Both the position numbers and the translations under genes were made by a program. A stretch of 35,892 nucleotides of DNA from Pseudomonadota bacterium. GTDB taxonomy: Bacteria; Pseudomonadota; Alphaproteobacteria; Rhizobiales; Beijerinckiaceae. Shown one piece after another: positions 1 to 8,022 of the stretch (position 1 is the stretch's first letter; each line of letters begins with the position of its first letter). The stretch spans positions 1-35,892 of the forward strand of contig JAFAEL010000078.1 of NCBI GenBank assembly GCA_023423995.1, in the 5' to 3' direction. Under the pieces are notes generated by a model. The model was not told where the DNA came from and did not search any database. It saw only the letters and a program-made list of their open reading frames with translations.

Positions 1-60
1 GAGCTGGAAGACGTCCTGGTAGATCTGCGTGGACAGCATGCCGTTGCGCGGCCCACCTAC
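1..60 (-). other. Inverted fragment of a PotB-type ABC permease
   Basis: Read on the minus strand from base 60 to base 1, the sequence gives GGPRNGMLSTQIYQDVF. This is a typical stretch of the PotB/polyamine-type permease family (the usual form is 'LGGPR..M.S..IY..F'). No start or stop lies inside it. The open frame continues to the left of the window edge but is not a recognisable permease to the right of about base 60, where the plus strand abruptly becomes a PotC-type permease end. The plus-strand reading of the same 60 bases does not fit the normal EAA-loop spacing. This looks like a rearrangement or assembly junction. The similarity is judged by eye on 17-20 residues only. Confidence 0.5.
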
Positions 61-342
61 GTGTTCCGGACGGTGACGCTGCCGCTCCTCCGGCCAGGCC
101 TAGTAACCGCGCTCCTCTTCAGCTTCATCATCTCGTTTGACGAAGTCACGGTCACGATCTTCCTGATCGGCCCGGAGGTGATCACGCTGCCTACGCGGAT
201 CTTCGCCCATATCCAGGAGAGCGCGAGCCCCGTCGTCGCCGCGATCTCGAGCTTCCTCGTGCTCGTCACGATCGTGCTGGTCGTGCTCCTCCAGCGCTTC
301 GTCGGGCTGGAGCTGTTCGTCGAGGCGGAAACCCGGCGATGA
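61..342 (+). CDS. ABC transporter permease, PotC-like, C-terminal fragment
   Basis: About 93 residues matching the last third of PotC-type inner-membrane permeases of the spermidine/putrescine ABC family. TLPLLRPG is the end of the EAA loop that docks on the ATPase. It is followed by a membrane segment, the family-typical FDEVTVTIFL stretch, an ITLPTRIF-like motif and a final hydrophobic helix (SSFLVLVTIVLVVLL). The frame is open leftwards, but the upstream 60 bases do not encode the expected EAA loop, so the N-terminal two thirds are missing. The GTG at 61 is only the first in-frame start and is probably not a real start. The stop overlaps the next gene by 4 bases (ATGA), so the regulator at 339 was probably co-transcribed with the intact ancestor. 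Confidence 0.7.
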   Translation: MFRTVTLPLLRPGLVTALLFSFIISFDEVTVTIFLIGPEVITLPTRIFAHIQESASPVVAAISSFLVLVTIVLVVLLQRFVGLELFVEAETRR

Positions 343-941
343 ACGCCAAGGCCGCGGCTTCGCCGGGGGACAGCCCGGCGCAAGCGGCGGAGGCCGCGGT
401 AGGCCGCAAGCTGAGGCTCCTTCGTCGCTCGCGCGAGCTGTCGCTGCAGGCGGTGGCCGGCATGACAGGCCTGTCGATCGGCCTTCTCAGCCAGATCGAG
501 CGCGGCCTGTCCTCGCCGTCGGTCAGGAACCTTGTCGCCCTCAGCAACGCCTTCGATGTCCCGATGGCCTGGTTCTTCGACGAAGCCGTAGCCGCCGATG
601 ACGGCGAAGACAGCCTCGTCGTGCGCCGCGAGGCTCGGCCGCGGATCGCCATGCACACGACGAGCATGACCAAGGAGTTGCTCAGTCCGGACCGTACACG
701 ACCGCTGCAGACCTTTCTCATCACGGTCGAGCCAGGAGGCGGGACGGGCGAGGAGCCCTATTCCTATCCAGGCGAAGTCAATGGATACGTCCTGTCCGGA
801 CGCCTCGCACTCTGGCTGGACGGCAGAAGGCTGCTGCTGCGGGAGGGCGATTCCTTCGCGATCCCGGGCGACTGCCCCCGCCGCTACGGCAACCCCGACC
901 CCTTCCAGCCGACCCGCCTCATCTGGTCCATTGCACGGTAG
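339..941 (+). CDS. XRE-family regulator with C-terminal cupin domain
   Basis: A 200-residue one-component regulator. Residues about 22-80 form a Cro/C1-type helix-turn-helix (GRKLRLLRRSRELSL, then LSIGLLSQIERGLSSPS as the recognition region). Residues about 125-195 form a small cupin barrel (VEPGGGTGEEPYSYPGE, then GRLALWLDGRRLLLREGD and FAIPGDCPRRYGN), the likely ligand sensor. This architecture is shared with PuuR and other regulators of amine or amino-acid catabolism. Its ATG overlaps the preceding PotC-like stop (ATGA), which supports a link to polyamine-type transport. It faces the LysR gene tail to tail across 110 bases that hold only weak, unconvincing hairpins. The effector is unknown. 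Confidence 0.88.
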   Translation: MNAKAAASPGDSPAQAAEAAVGRKLRLLRRSRELSLQAVAGMTGLSIGLLSQIERGLSSPSVRNLVALSNAFDVPMAWFFDEAVAADDGEDSLVVRREARPRIAMHTTSMTKELLSPDRTRPLQTFLITVEPGGGTGEEPYSYPGEVNGYVLSGRLALWLDGRRLLLREGDSFAIPGDCPRRYGNPDPFQPTRLIWSIAR

Positions 942-1051
942 CGACGTGCCGAGGACGGCCGCCCGCTTCCTCGACCGGCGGGTCCAGGTGCCCCCGCCCG
1001 GGCGACCTCGATCGGCAGCCAGGAAAATGACCGTTCAGGGCTCGAGAAGCG

Positions 1052-1987
1052 CTAGTGGTCATCAAGAGCGAGGACGGATCCGCCCCGCCACTTGCCTGAC
1101 ATTGCCAGCTCACGACACAGCGTCGTCGCCAACTCGATGACGGCCTCCGGAGCCGGCGTCAGCGGCGTTTGCGCGCTGCGTGCGAGGACTACGACGCGTT
1201 CGAAGCTGGTTTCGAACGGCCGGACCTGAAGCATTTCCGCTCCTCGAGGGTCGGAAAGGCTGCCGCCGGGCAGAACGGTTGCGCCGAGCCCAGCCTCGAC
1301 GCAACGCGGGATCAGCCCGATCGCATCCACCTCGGTTTCGACCACGAGCGACAGGCCGCGCGTGCGGAAATAGCTTTCCACTGTCGCCCGCAATCCGTTG
1401 CTCGAGCCGGGTAGCACGTATCGGTAGGTGGCGGCCTCGGCGAACGAGATCGGGCCCGCCGGCTCTGGTTCCTGAAGGCGCGACACGAAGAACAGCTGCT
1501 CCGAGAGGATCGGCTCCACCACGAGATCGGCGCGCGACCGCGGGTTCGCCATGATGGCGAGGTTCACCCGGTCAGCCCGAAGGCCGCCGGTCAGCTGGTG
1601 GCTATGATCCTGGACGAGCTCCAGCCGGATGTCCGGGAGCCGCTCCGCGGCGGCAACGAGGAGCGGCAGTCCGAGCACGGCGGCGATGCTGTGCGGCATC
1701 CCGACCACCACCCGCCCAGAGGGCCGGTTTCCGGTTTTCCGGACCTCGAGGCGCGCACGGTCGAGCTGCTGGAAGATGATCTGGCTATGCTCGTAGAGCC
1801 GCACGCCCGCCTCGGTCGGCGTGACGCCCTGGGCGGAGCGGCGCAGGAGCTGCAGGTCGAGGTCGCGCTCCAGAGCCTGGATGCTCTTGCTGAGCGCCGG
1901 CTGCGCCACATTGAGCTGTTCGGCCGCACGCGAGAGGCTGCGCGCCTCCACGACCTGCGCGAAATAGCGAAGCTTGCGCACGTCCAT
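1052..1987 (-). CDS. LysR-family transcriptional regulator
   Basis: 311 residues, normal LysR length. The N-terminal winged helix-turn-helix spans residues 1-60 (MDVRKLRYFAQVVEARSLSR, then AAEQLNVAQPALSKSIQALE). A linker helix follows and then a periplasmic-binding-like effector domain from about residue 92 (GRVVVGMPHSIAAVLGLPLL). The N-terminus and GMPHSIA region resemble the Nac/TsaR-like branch. It is divergent from the CoA-lyase operon at 2108, the usual arrangement for a LysR activator of its neighbour. A T-N11-A palindrome lies just upstream of its start. The predicted role is activation of the 2108-10338 operon by a pathway intermediate (inference). Confidence 0.92.
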   Translation of the reverse strand: MDVRKLRYFAQVVEARSLSRAAEQLNVAQPALSKSIQALERDLDLQLLRRSAQGVTPTEAGVRLYEHSQIIFQQLDRARLEVRKTGNRPSGRVVVGMPHSIAAVLGLPLLVAAAERLPDIRLELVQDHSHQLTGGLRADRVNLAIMANPRSRADLVVEPILSEQLFFVSRLQEPEPAGPISFAEAATYRYVLPGSSNGLRATVESYFRTRGLSLVVETEVDAIGLIPRCVEAGLGATVLPGGSLSDPRGAEMLQVRPFETSFERVVVLARSAQTPLTPAPEAVIELATTLCRELAMSGKWRGGSVLALDDH

Positions 1988-1998
1988 CGCACAATCCC

Positions 1999-2013
1999 AT
2001 TCCTTGGCGGAAT
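1999..2013. promoter_or_regulatory. Candidate LysR operator (T-N11-A palindrome)
   Basis: ATTCC-TTGGC-GGAAT is a 5-5-5 inverted repeat that contains the LysR T-N11-A signature. It lies 12 bases upstream of the LysR ATG and about 95 bases upstream of the divergent CoA-lyase start, where an autoregulatory recognition site is expected. The rest of the 120-base intergenic region (1988-2107) must hold both promoters. I see no strong -10/-35 pair in it. Confidence 0.5.
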
Positions 2014-2107
2014 ATCGCTAGAGGAACATACTATTTGATCGAGCTCGGTCGAGCCTCTCTAATCCGCCGGCTATCCGGGAGGGAGCCGGTCGGGTTCCAA
2101 GAGCAAC

Positions 2108-2989
2108 ATGCTTCAAGGGCATAACTTGACGATGCGGAGCAAGCTCTTCGTGCCCGGAACGCGGCCGGAGCTCTTCGGCAAGGCGCTGGCCTCTGGCGCC
2201 GATGCCCTCTCCTTCGACCTGGAAGATGCGGTGGCGCGGGAGCGCAAGGCCGAGGGGCGCGAAACTGTTGCCGAGTGGCTGAAGCAGACCCGCCCTGCCG
2301 GCGCCCCCCTCATCATCGTCCGCGTGAACGCGATCGACAGTGATCATTTCGGCGGCGACCTCGCTGCGCTGGTCCCGGCCGGCCTTGCCGTCGTGAATGT
2401 CCCCAAGCTCGAAAGCGCAGACGAGGTCCGTGAGGTCGTCGAGCGGCTCGAGCGCCTCGAACGCGAGCACGGCCGGACGAATCCGGTCACCATCCTGGCC
2501 AATGTCGAGACCCCGCGTGGCTTGCGTCTCGCGGCGGACATCGCCACCGCGCATCCCCGCGTGATAGCCCTCCAGATCGGCTTTGGTGATCTGTTCGAGC
2601 CCTTCGGGATCGACCGCGCTCAGGAGAACGCGCTCGCCGCTGTGCGCTTCGCCGTGCGGATGGCGGCTGCGGAAGCGGGCATACCTGCCTACGACGGCGC
2701 CTTCGTGGGTGTCGAAGACCAGGATGGCTACAGGCGCGAATGCGAGACGGCGCGGCGCTTCGGCTTCGCGGGCAAGAGCTGCATTCATCCTCGCCAGATC
2801 GCGATCGCCAACGAGGTCTTCGGCCCGAGCGCGCTGGAGATCGAACGTGCCCGCCGGGTGCTTGCCGCAGCGGAGGAGAAGCTCGGCGCCGGCGTCGGCG
2901 CCTTCACCTTGGACGGCGACATGGTCGACGAGCCCTTCATCGCCCGGGCCCGCGCGATCCTCACGGCAGCCGGGGAGACCTCTCGATGA
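2108..2989 (+). CDS. CoA-ester lyase, CitE/HpcH family
   Basis: 293 residues. Cytoplasmic Mg-dependent TIM-barrel lyase of the CitE/malyl-CoA/citramalyl-CoA lyase type, cleaving a 3-hydroxyacyl-CoA to acetyl-CoA (or propionyl-CoA) plus a 2-oxoacid. Visible motifs are [14 protein letters not shown], the SFDLEDAV loop with acidic ligands, [19 protein letters not shown] with the metal-binding Glu, [11 protein letters not shown], and the C-terminal [16 protein letters not shown] 2132 (MRSKLF...) is an alternative start closer to family length and sits after an AAGGG. First gene of a coupled operon; its TGA overlaps the CoA-transferase ATG. With that neighbour it could act as an acid-CoA transferase/lyase pair, as in malyl- or citramalyl-CoA pathways. 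The exact substrate is not determinable. Confidence 0.88.
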   Translation: MLQGHNLTMRSKLFVPGTRPELFGKALASGADALSFDLEDAVARERKAEGRETVAEWLKQTRPAGAPLIIVRVNAIDSDHFGGDLAALVPAGLAVVNVPKLESADEVREVVERLERLEREHGRTNPVTILANVETPRGLRLAADIATAHPRVIALQIGFGDLFEPFGIDRAQENALAAVRFAVRMAAAEAGIPAYDGAFVGVEDQDGYRRECETARRFGFAGKSCIHPRQIAIANEVFGPSALEIERARRVLAAAEEKLGAGVGAFTLDGDMVDEPFIARARAILTAAGETSR

Positions 2990-4191
2990 GCGAGGGTCAG
3001 ACGAGCGCTCCCGCGAAGGGGCCCCTTGAAGGCCTTCGGGTCATCGATTGCGCGACCCTGTTCGCGGGCCCGATCGTCTCGACGCTGCTCGGCGATTTCG
3101 GCGCAGACGTCATCAAGATCGAGCACCCGTCCGGGGATCCCATCCGGAACATGGGCTACAAGAAGGACGGGCACGGGCTCTGGTGGAAGGTCGCGGGGCG
3201 CAACAAGCGCTGCATCGCGCTCGACCTGAAAGCGGGACCGGATGCCGAAATCTTTAAGTCGCTGGTCGCGGATGCCGATATCCTGGTCGAGAATTTCCGC
3301 ACTGCCACTCTGGAGAGCTGGGGCCTCGGCTGGGAGGTCCTGTCCGAGCTGAACCCACGCCTGATCATGGTCCGGGTCACCGGCTTCGGCCAGACGGGCC
3401 CTTTCCGACGCCGCGCGGGCTTCGGCACGCTCGCCGAGGCCATGTCCGGCTTCGCCCATATCACGGGCGAGCCCGACGGCCCGCCGACCCTACCGCCCTT
3501 CGGCCTTGCGGACGGCATCGCGGCCTATTTCGGCTGCTTCGCATCCATGTTCGCGATCTACGACCGCGACGTGCGGGGCAGCGGCAAGGGCCAGTTCATC
3601 GACCTCGCCATCTACGAGCCGATCTTCGCCCTCCTGGGGGCGCAGCCGACCGTCTACGATCAGCTCGGCATCATCCAGAACCGGACGGGCAATCGCTCCG
3701 TCAACAATGCGCCGCGGAATGCCTACAAAACGCGGGACGGGCGATGGGTCGCGCTCTCGGCTGCGGCGCCCAGCATCGTGCGCCGCGTTCTGAACCTCAC
3801 CGGTGGCGAGGGGACGGCGGACGACCCGCGCTTCCAGACCAATCTCGACCGCGTGAAGCACGTGGATGCGATCGACCTGATTGTCGGCGGCTGGATCGCG
3901 CGGCATGACCTGAAGGAAGTCATCGAGACCTTCGAGAAGGCCGAGGCCGCCATCGCGCCGATCTACGATGTCGGGCAGATCTTCGAGGATCCGCAATTTG
4001 CGGCACGCGAGTCGATCACCACCGTCGAGGACGAGGATCTCGGGCCGCTGAAGATGCAGAACGTGTTCCCGCGCCTGTCGCGGACCCCGGGCAGCATCCG
4101 CTTCCCGGGCGGGCGAATTGATCAGCACCGCGACGACATCCTCGCCGAACTCGCCGAGCGGCTGCGCGCCCGGAAGGGAGAGCCGGCATGA
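2986..4191 (+). CDS. CaiB/BaiF-type (class III) acyl-CoA transferase
   Basis: 401 residues, normal for family III CoA transferases, which move CoA between carboxylic acids through an aspartyl-CoA thioester. The N-terminus [20 protein letters not shown] is typical, followed by [14 protein letters not shown] and [10 protein letters not shown]. The catalytic Asp is predicted at residue 176 in GLADGIAA. The C-terminal part has the family IAPIYDV-type stretch. I chose ATG 2986 because it starts immediately before the family N-terminus and overlaps the lyase stop by 4 bases; the frame is open further upstream, but that part only shadows the lyase gene. It likely loads CoA onto the acid released by the two hydrolases downstream, for cleavage by the CitE-like lyase (inference). 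Confidence 0.92.
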   Translation: MSEGQTSAPAKGPLEGLRVIDCATLFAGPIVSTLLGDFGADVIKIEHPSGDPIRNMGYKKDGHGLWWKVAGRNKRCIALDLKAGPDAEIFKSLVADADILVENFRTATLESWGLGWEVLSELNPRLIMVRVTGFGQTGPFRRRAGFGTLAEAMSGFAHITGEPDGPPTLPPFGLADGIAAYFGCFASMFAIYDRDVRGSGKGQFIDLAIYEPIFALLGAQPTVYDQLGIIQNRTGNRSVNNAPRNAYKTRDGRWVALSAAAPSIVRRVLNLTGGEGTADDPRFQTNLDRVKHVDAIDLIVGGWIARHDLKEVIETFEKAEAAIAPIYDVGQIFEDPQFAARESITTVEDEDLGPLKMQNVFPRLSRTPGSIRFPGGRIDQHRDDILAELAERLRARKGEPA

Positions 4192-5123
4192 ACGCGCCCC
4201 GAGGCCGTGATCTTGTTGGTTACGGCCGCACGCCGCCCGACCCGCGCTGGCCGGGCCGCGCGCGTGTCGCGGTGAACTTCGTCGTCAACTACGAGGAAGG
4301 GTCCGAATATACGATCCTGGACGGCGACAACCGCACCGAGCTCGGCCTCGCCGAGGCGCCGGGCGGCCGGGTTCCCGCGGGCCGGCGCGATCTCGCCTTC
4401 GAGACCATGTACGAATACGGCAGCCGCGTCGGCGTCTGGCGGCTCTTCCGGCTCTTCCTGGAGCGCGGATTGCCGCTCACGGTGTTCGGCTGTGCGCTTG
4501 CGATGGAGCGCAACCCGCAGGTCTGCGAGGAGATCGTGGCATCGGGCTACGATGTCTGCGCGCATGGCTACCGCTGGGAGGAGCATTTCCGCCTCTCGGA
4601 GGAGGAGGAACGCGAGCGCATCCACAAGGCGGTGGAATCCATCGCTCGGACCACCGGGGAGCGGCCGCTCGGCTGGTACTGCCGCTTCGGGCCGAGCGAG
4701 AATACGCGCCGCCTCGTCGTCGAGGAGGGCGGGTTCCTCTACGATTCCGACGCCTACAACGACGAGCTGCCCTATTGGACGGAGGTCGGCGGGCGGCAGC
4801 ATCTCGTCGTGCCGTACACGATGGATGCGAATGACGGGAAGTTCGCGACGCCCTCCGGCTTCGGCACCCCGGCCGACTTCGAAAACTACCTGATCTCGGC
4901 CTTCGACCAGCTCTACGCCGAGGGCGAGGAGCGCCCGGCCATCATGTCGGTCGGGCTGCATTGCCGGGTGACCGGCCGTCCCGCCCGGGCACATGCGCTC
5001 GCCCGCGTGCTCGATCACATCATGAAGCATGATCGCGTCTGGATCTGCCGGCGCATCGACATCGCCCGCCACTGGATCGCGGAGCATCCCGCCCCGATAG
5101 GCGCAGGAGAGACCGCCCGATGA
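4188..5123 (+). CDS. PuuE/allantoinase-like polysaccharide-deacetylase-fold hydrolase
   Basis: 311 residues. Close in pattern to PuuE-type allantoinase, a CE4-fold enzyme that opens the hydantoin ring of allantoin. Shared features are RVAVNFVVNYEEGSEY, MYEYGSRVGVWRLFRLF, LPLTVFGCALAMERNPQ, the HGYRWEEH region, PLGWYCRFGPSENTRRLV, YDSDAYNDELPYW, VPYTMDANDGKFA and GLHCRVTGRPARA. No signal peptide, so it is cytoplasmic, unlike true peptidoglycan or chitin deacetylases. It overlaps both neighbours by 4 bases. No other purine-catabolism gene (uricase, allantoicase, ureidoglycolate lyase) is present, so the substrate may be another cyclic amide, imide or ureide. The ring-opening role fits an amidase partner directly downstream. 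Confidence 0.85.
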   Translation: MNAPRGRDLVGYGRTPPDPRWPGRARVAVNFVVNYEEGSEYTILDGDNRTELGLAEAPGGRVPAGRRDLAFETMYEYGSRVGVWRLFRLFLERGLPLTVFGCALAMERNPQVCEEIVASGYDVCAHGYRWEEHFRLSEEEERERIHKAVESIARTTGERPLGWYCRFGPSENTRRLVVEEGGFLYDSDAYNDELPYWTEVGGRQHLVVPYTMDANDGKFATPSGFGTPADFENYLISAFDQLYAEGEERPAIMSVGLHCRVTGRPARAHALARVLDHIMKHDRVWICRRIDIARHWIAEHPAPIGAGETAR

Positions 5124-5851
5124 GCCAACCCACGTCTCCGGCCGAGCAGCCCTGGGCGCGATACCTCGGGGAGGAGGATCGCGCGGTCCTCGCCCGCGGA
5201 CGTTTCGCCCAGCGCATGGGCTTCGGCATTCGCCCGGCGATCGTGGCGATCGATTGTCAGCGCTACATGGTCGGCGAGCGCGGCGTGAAGGACGAGCGCT
5301 TTCCCTCGTCCTGCGGCGAGATCGGCTGGGCGGCCGTCGACCGCATCTCCCAGCTTCTCGCGGCCGCCCGGGCCGTTCGCGTGCCGGTCTTCCTCACTCG
5401 CTTCGCCCTCGATCCGACGGGCGCCGACATCGGCGTGTACGGCCGCAAGCGCGCGTTTCTCAATCGTTCGGATTGGTGTCTCGAGGGCACGCCCGGCTCC
5501 GAGCTTCTCCCGGAGGTCGGCCCCGAACCGGGCGACATCGTCTTTGTGAAGAAGAAGCCGAGCGGCTTCTTCGGAACGCCACTTCTCGCCTACCTGGTCG
5601 ACCGTAAGATCGACACGGTGATCGTGGTCGGCGGTGCGACGAGCAATTGCGTTCGGGCAACCGTGTTCGATTCCTCCTCCTACAACTTCCGCACCATCGT
5701 GCCGTCGGATGCCGTGTTTGACCGGCTCCCGATCTCGCACGCGATCAGCCTGTTCGACATGGACCGGCAATTCGCGGACGTGATGTCGACCGCCGACGTC
5801 ATACGCCAGCTGCAAGACCTCCCGCGCCAGACAGAAGGACAGCCGACATGA
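5120..5851 (+). CDS. Isochorismatase-fold cysteine hydrolase, N-carbamoylsarcosine/maleamate amidase-like
   Basis: 243 residues. The catalytic triad of the cysteine-hydrolase branch is visible: Asp45 in AIDCQRYM, a Lys at 144-146 in VFVKKKPSGFFGT, and Cys177 in GGATSNCVRATVFDS. The tail HAISLFDMDRQFADVM is characteristic of the N-carbamoylsarcosine amidase/NicF-like maleamate amidase branch. The enzyme is predicted to hydrolyse a linear amide or carbamoyl group, releasing ammonia. It overlaps the ring-opening PuuE-like gene and the SBP gene by 4 bases each. The order suggests stepwise hydrolysis of a cyclic C-N compound. Whether the leaving group is a carbamoyl or an amide cannot be told from sequence. 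Confidence 0.87.
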   Translation: MSQPTSPAEQPWARYLGEEDRAVLARGRFAQRMGFGIRPAIVAIDCQRYMVGERGVKDERFPSSCGEIGWAAVDRISQLLAAARAVRVPVFLTRFALDPTGADIGVYGRKRAFLNRSDWCLEGTPGSELLPEVGPEPGDIVFVKKKPSGFFGTPLLAYLVDRKIDTVIVVGGATSNCVRATVFDSSSYNFRTIVPSDAVFDRLPISHAISLFDMDRQFADVMSTADVIRQLQDLPRQTEGQPT

Positions 5852-7107
5852 CCCGTTCGACAGCGAGTTTCAGCCTGTTCGCCGCCGCCTGTTTCGCGGT
5901 CGGCATCACGGGCGCAGCGGCCCAGGAGCCGCTCCGGATCGGCGCGCTGTACCCGCTGAGCGGACCTCTCGCCCTTCTCGGCAACGAGAACATGGAAGGC
6001 GCCCGTGTCGCGGTCGAGATGATCAACGAGAAGGGCGGGATCAACGGCCGCAAGGTCGAGATCGTCACGGGCGACGCCTCTACGCCGGACAAGGCGCAAT
6101 CGGAGGCCGAACGCCTCGCCTCGCTCGAGAAGCTCGAGGTCATCACCGGAACCTATTCCAGCGGCCTTTCCTACGCGGCGAGCCAGGTGGTCGAGCGCCG
6201 AGGCGGCATCTACTGGGAGACGGGGGGCATCGCGGACGGGCTAACCAAGCGGGGCTTCAAGAACTTCTTTCGCGTGCCGTTCACGGCCAGCCAGAACGGA
6301 CAGCTTGCGGCGACTGTCGCAAAGGATGTGATCGCGCCGAAGCTCGGGAAGAAGCCTTCCGAGTTGACGGTCCTCGTGATCCACGAGGATTCGGACTACG
6401 GCACCTCGGTCGCTTCTGCAGCGGAAGAAAAGGCGAAGGCCGACGGGTTCAAGGTAGCAGGCCGCCTCCCCTACAAGGCGTCCTCCACGGATCTGTCGCC
6501 GCTCGTGCTTCGCATGCGAGCCGGCAGCGCGGACATCGTGATCGCCTCGTCCTACGCCAACGATGCGCTCCTCATCCAGCGGCAGATGAAGCAGCTCAAC
6601 GTGAATGTCGGCGCCTATATCGGGACGGGCGGCATCCATGGGCTTCCGAGCTACGCAGAGGGGCTCGGCAAGGCCGTGAACGGCATCTTCAACACGGAGG
6701 GGTCGGCCAACGTGAACCCGGACGCCTTGTCGGAGGAATCGCGCGCGCTGCTCGCCGAATTCCGCAAGCGCTTCGAGGCGAAGGTCGGGAAGACGCCCTC
6801 CTATGTCGGGACCCAGGGCTTCGTCGGCACTCATGTTCTCCTGAGCGAGGTGATCGCCAAGGCGGGCTCCACGGAGCCGGCCAAGGTGCGCGCGGCGGCA
6901 CTCGCCCTCGACATCCCCGAGGGCAAGACCGTCCTCGGCTGGGGCATCAAGTTCGCACCCGAAGGCGACGCGATGCCGGGCCAGAACCAGCGCTCCTTCC
7001 CGGTGGCGCAGCAGTGGCAGGACGGCAAGCTCGTCGTGATCTCGCCGGACAAGGTGAAGACGACCGACGCGACGAACATTCCTCTCCCGGCCTGGAGCAA
7101 CCGCTAG
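5848..7107 (+). CDS. Periplasmic substrate-binding protein, LivJ/peripla_BP_6 type
   Basis: 419 residues. A Sec signal peptide covers about residues 1-25 (hydrophobic SLFAAACFAVGITGAAA, cleavage near AAA/QE). The mature start LRIGALYPLSGPLALLG, then EGARVAVEMINEKGGINGRK, is the standard type-I periplasmic fold for Liv/amide ABC importers. It lies at the head of a complete LivHMGF set and overlaps the amidase gene by 4 bases, so it is the dedicated receptor of that importer. A gap of 27 bases separates it from LivH, the only non-overlapping junction in the operon. The ligand is probably the operon substrate, not leucine. Confidence 0.93.
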   Translation: MTRSTASFSLFAAACFAVGITGAAAQEPLRIGALYPLSGPLALLGNENMEGARVAVEMINEKGGINGRKVEIVTGDASTPDKAQSEAERLASLEKLEVITGTYSSGLSYAASQVVERRGGIYWETGGIADGLTKRGFKNFFRVPFTASQNGQLAATVAKDVIAPKLGKKPSELTVLVIHEDSDYGTSVASAAEEKAKADGFKVAGRLPYKASSTDLSPLVLRMRAGSADIVIASSYANDALLIQRQMKQLNVNVGAYIGTGGIHGLPSYAEGLGKAVNGIFNTEGSANVNPDALSEESRALLAEFRKRFEAKVGKTPSYVGTQGFVGTHVLLSEVIAKAGSTEPAKVRAAALALDIPEGKTVLGWGIKFAPEGDAMPGQNQRSFPVAQQWQDGKLVVISPDKVKTTDATNIPLPAWSNR

Positions 7108-7134
7108 CTTCCATAGACTGGCCAGGCCAGAATC

Positions 7135-8022
7135 ATGCTCGACATCCTGCCCCAGCTGATCGTGTCGGGGATCCTGATCGGCGGCGTCTACGGATTGCTG
7201 TCGATCGGCCTCACGCTGATCTTCGGCGTCCTGCGCATCGTCAATTTCGCGCAGGGCGAATTCATCATGCTGGCGATGTTCGGCGCGTTCTGGCTGAACC
7301 TGCTGTTCGGGATCGACCCTTACCTGTCGATCCTGATCGTCGCGCCGGCGATCTATGTACTCGGCCTCCTGACCGAACGGATCGTCGTGCGGCCGATCCT
7401 GCACGCGCCCCACGCGATGCAGATCTTCGCGACCTTCGCGGTGTCCGTGATCCTCCAGAACCTCGCCCTGACGCTCTGGGGCCCGGATTACCGATCGGTT
7501 CAGACCTCCTACTCGACCACTTCCTTCGTGGTCGGCCAGGTCTCCATCGCCGCGACCTCGCTCTACGCCTTCCTCACCGCGCTCGCGATGGCGGCGCTGC
7601 TCGTCGCCTTCCTGAACTTCACGCGCGAAGGCCGCGCGCTGCGGGCGATGGTGCAGAACCGCTACGCGGCGAGCCTGATGGGAATCGACACCGAGCGTCT
7701 CAATCGCGTCGCATTCGGCGTCGGTGTCGCTTGCGCGGCCGTCGCCGGCTGCATCCTGACGCCGATCTACTACACGTTCCCCGGAGCGGGCGTGGATCTC
7801 ATCATCACGGCCTTCGTGGTCGTGGTGCTCGGGGGGCTTGGGAGCGTCACGGGAGCGGTGGTCGGCGGCCTGATCATCGGCATCACGCAGACGCTGACCG
7901 GGTTTTTCATCTCCGTCGAACTCAAGGACCTGATCGCGCTCGGGCTGTTTCTCCTCATCCTGCTCGTTCGGCCACAGGGGCTCTTCGGCCGCGTCGGCAT
8001 GGAAGAGGTCGGGACGAAATGA
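7135..8022 (+). CDS. LivH-type ABC transporter permease
   Basis: 295 residues, strongly hydrophobic, with about eight membrane segments. LivH hallmarks are GGVYGLLSIGLTLIFGVLRIVNFAQGEFIMLA near the N-terminus (positions 7180-7275), the cytoplasmic loop REGRALRAMVQNRYAASLMG, which couples to the ATPases, and ALGLFLLILLVRPQGLFG at the C-terminus. It forms the transmembrane channel with the LivM-type protein encoded next, whose ATG lies inside its stop (ATGA). Confidence 0.95.
   Translation: MLDILPQLIVSGILIGGVYGLLSIGLTLIFGVLRIVNFAQGEFIMLAMFGAFWLNLLFGIDPYLSILIVAPAIYVLGLLTERIVVRPILHAPHAMQIFATFAVSVILQNLALTLWGPDYRSVQTSYSTTSFVVGQVSIAATSLYAFLTALAMAALLVAFLNFTREGRALRAMVQNRYAASLMGIDTERLNRVAFGVGVACAAVAGCILTPIYYTFPGAGVDLIITAFVVVVLGGLGSVTGAVVGGLIIGITQTLTGFFISVELKDLIALGLFLLILLVRPQGLFGRVGMEEVGTK

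Noticed and set aside
1..60. Plus-strand reading ELEDVLVDLRG as the EAA loop of the PotC-like permease
   Set aside because: There is superficial likeness to the EAA motif, but the distance to the LP residues is about 6 residues too long, and the minus-strand reading gives a much better family match.
942..1051. GC hairpins between the convergent XRE and LysR genes as terminators
   Set aside because: Short interrupted stems and no U-run; not distinguishable from background in GC-rich DNA.
7014..8018. Upstream extension of the LivM frame (628 residues in total)
   Set aside because: The extra part is low-complexity Arg/Ala-rich sequence that overlaps LivH out of frame. The ATGA-coupled ATG at 8019 matches the LivM N-terminus.
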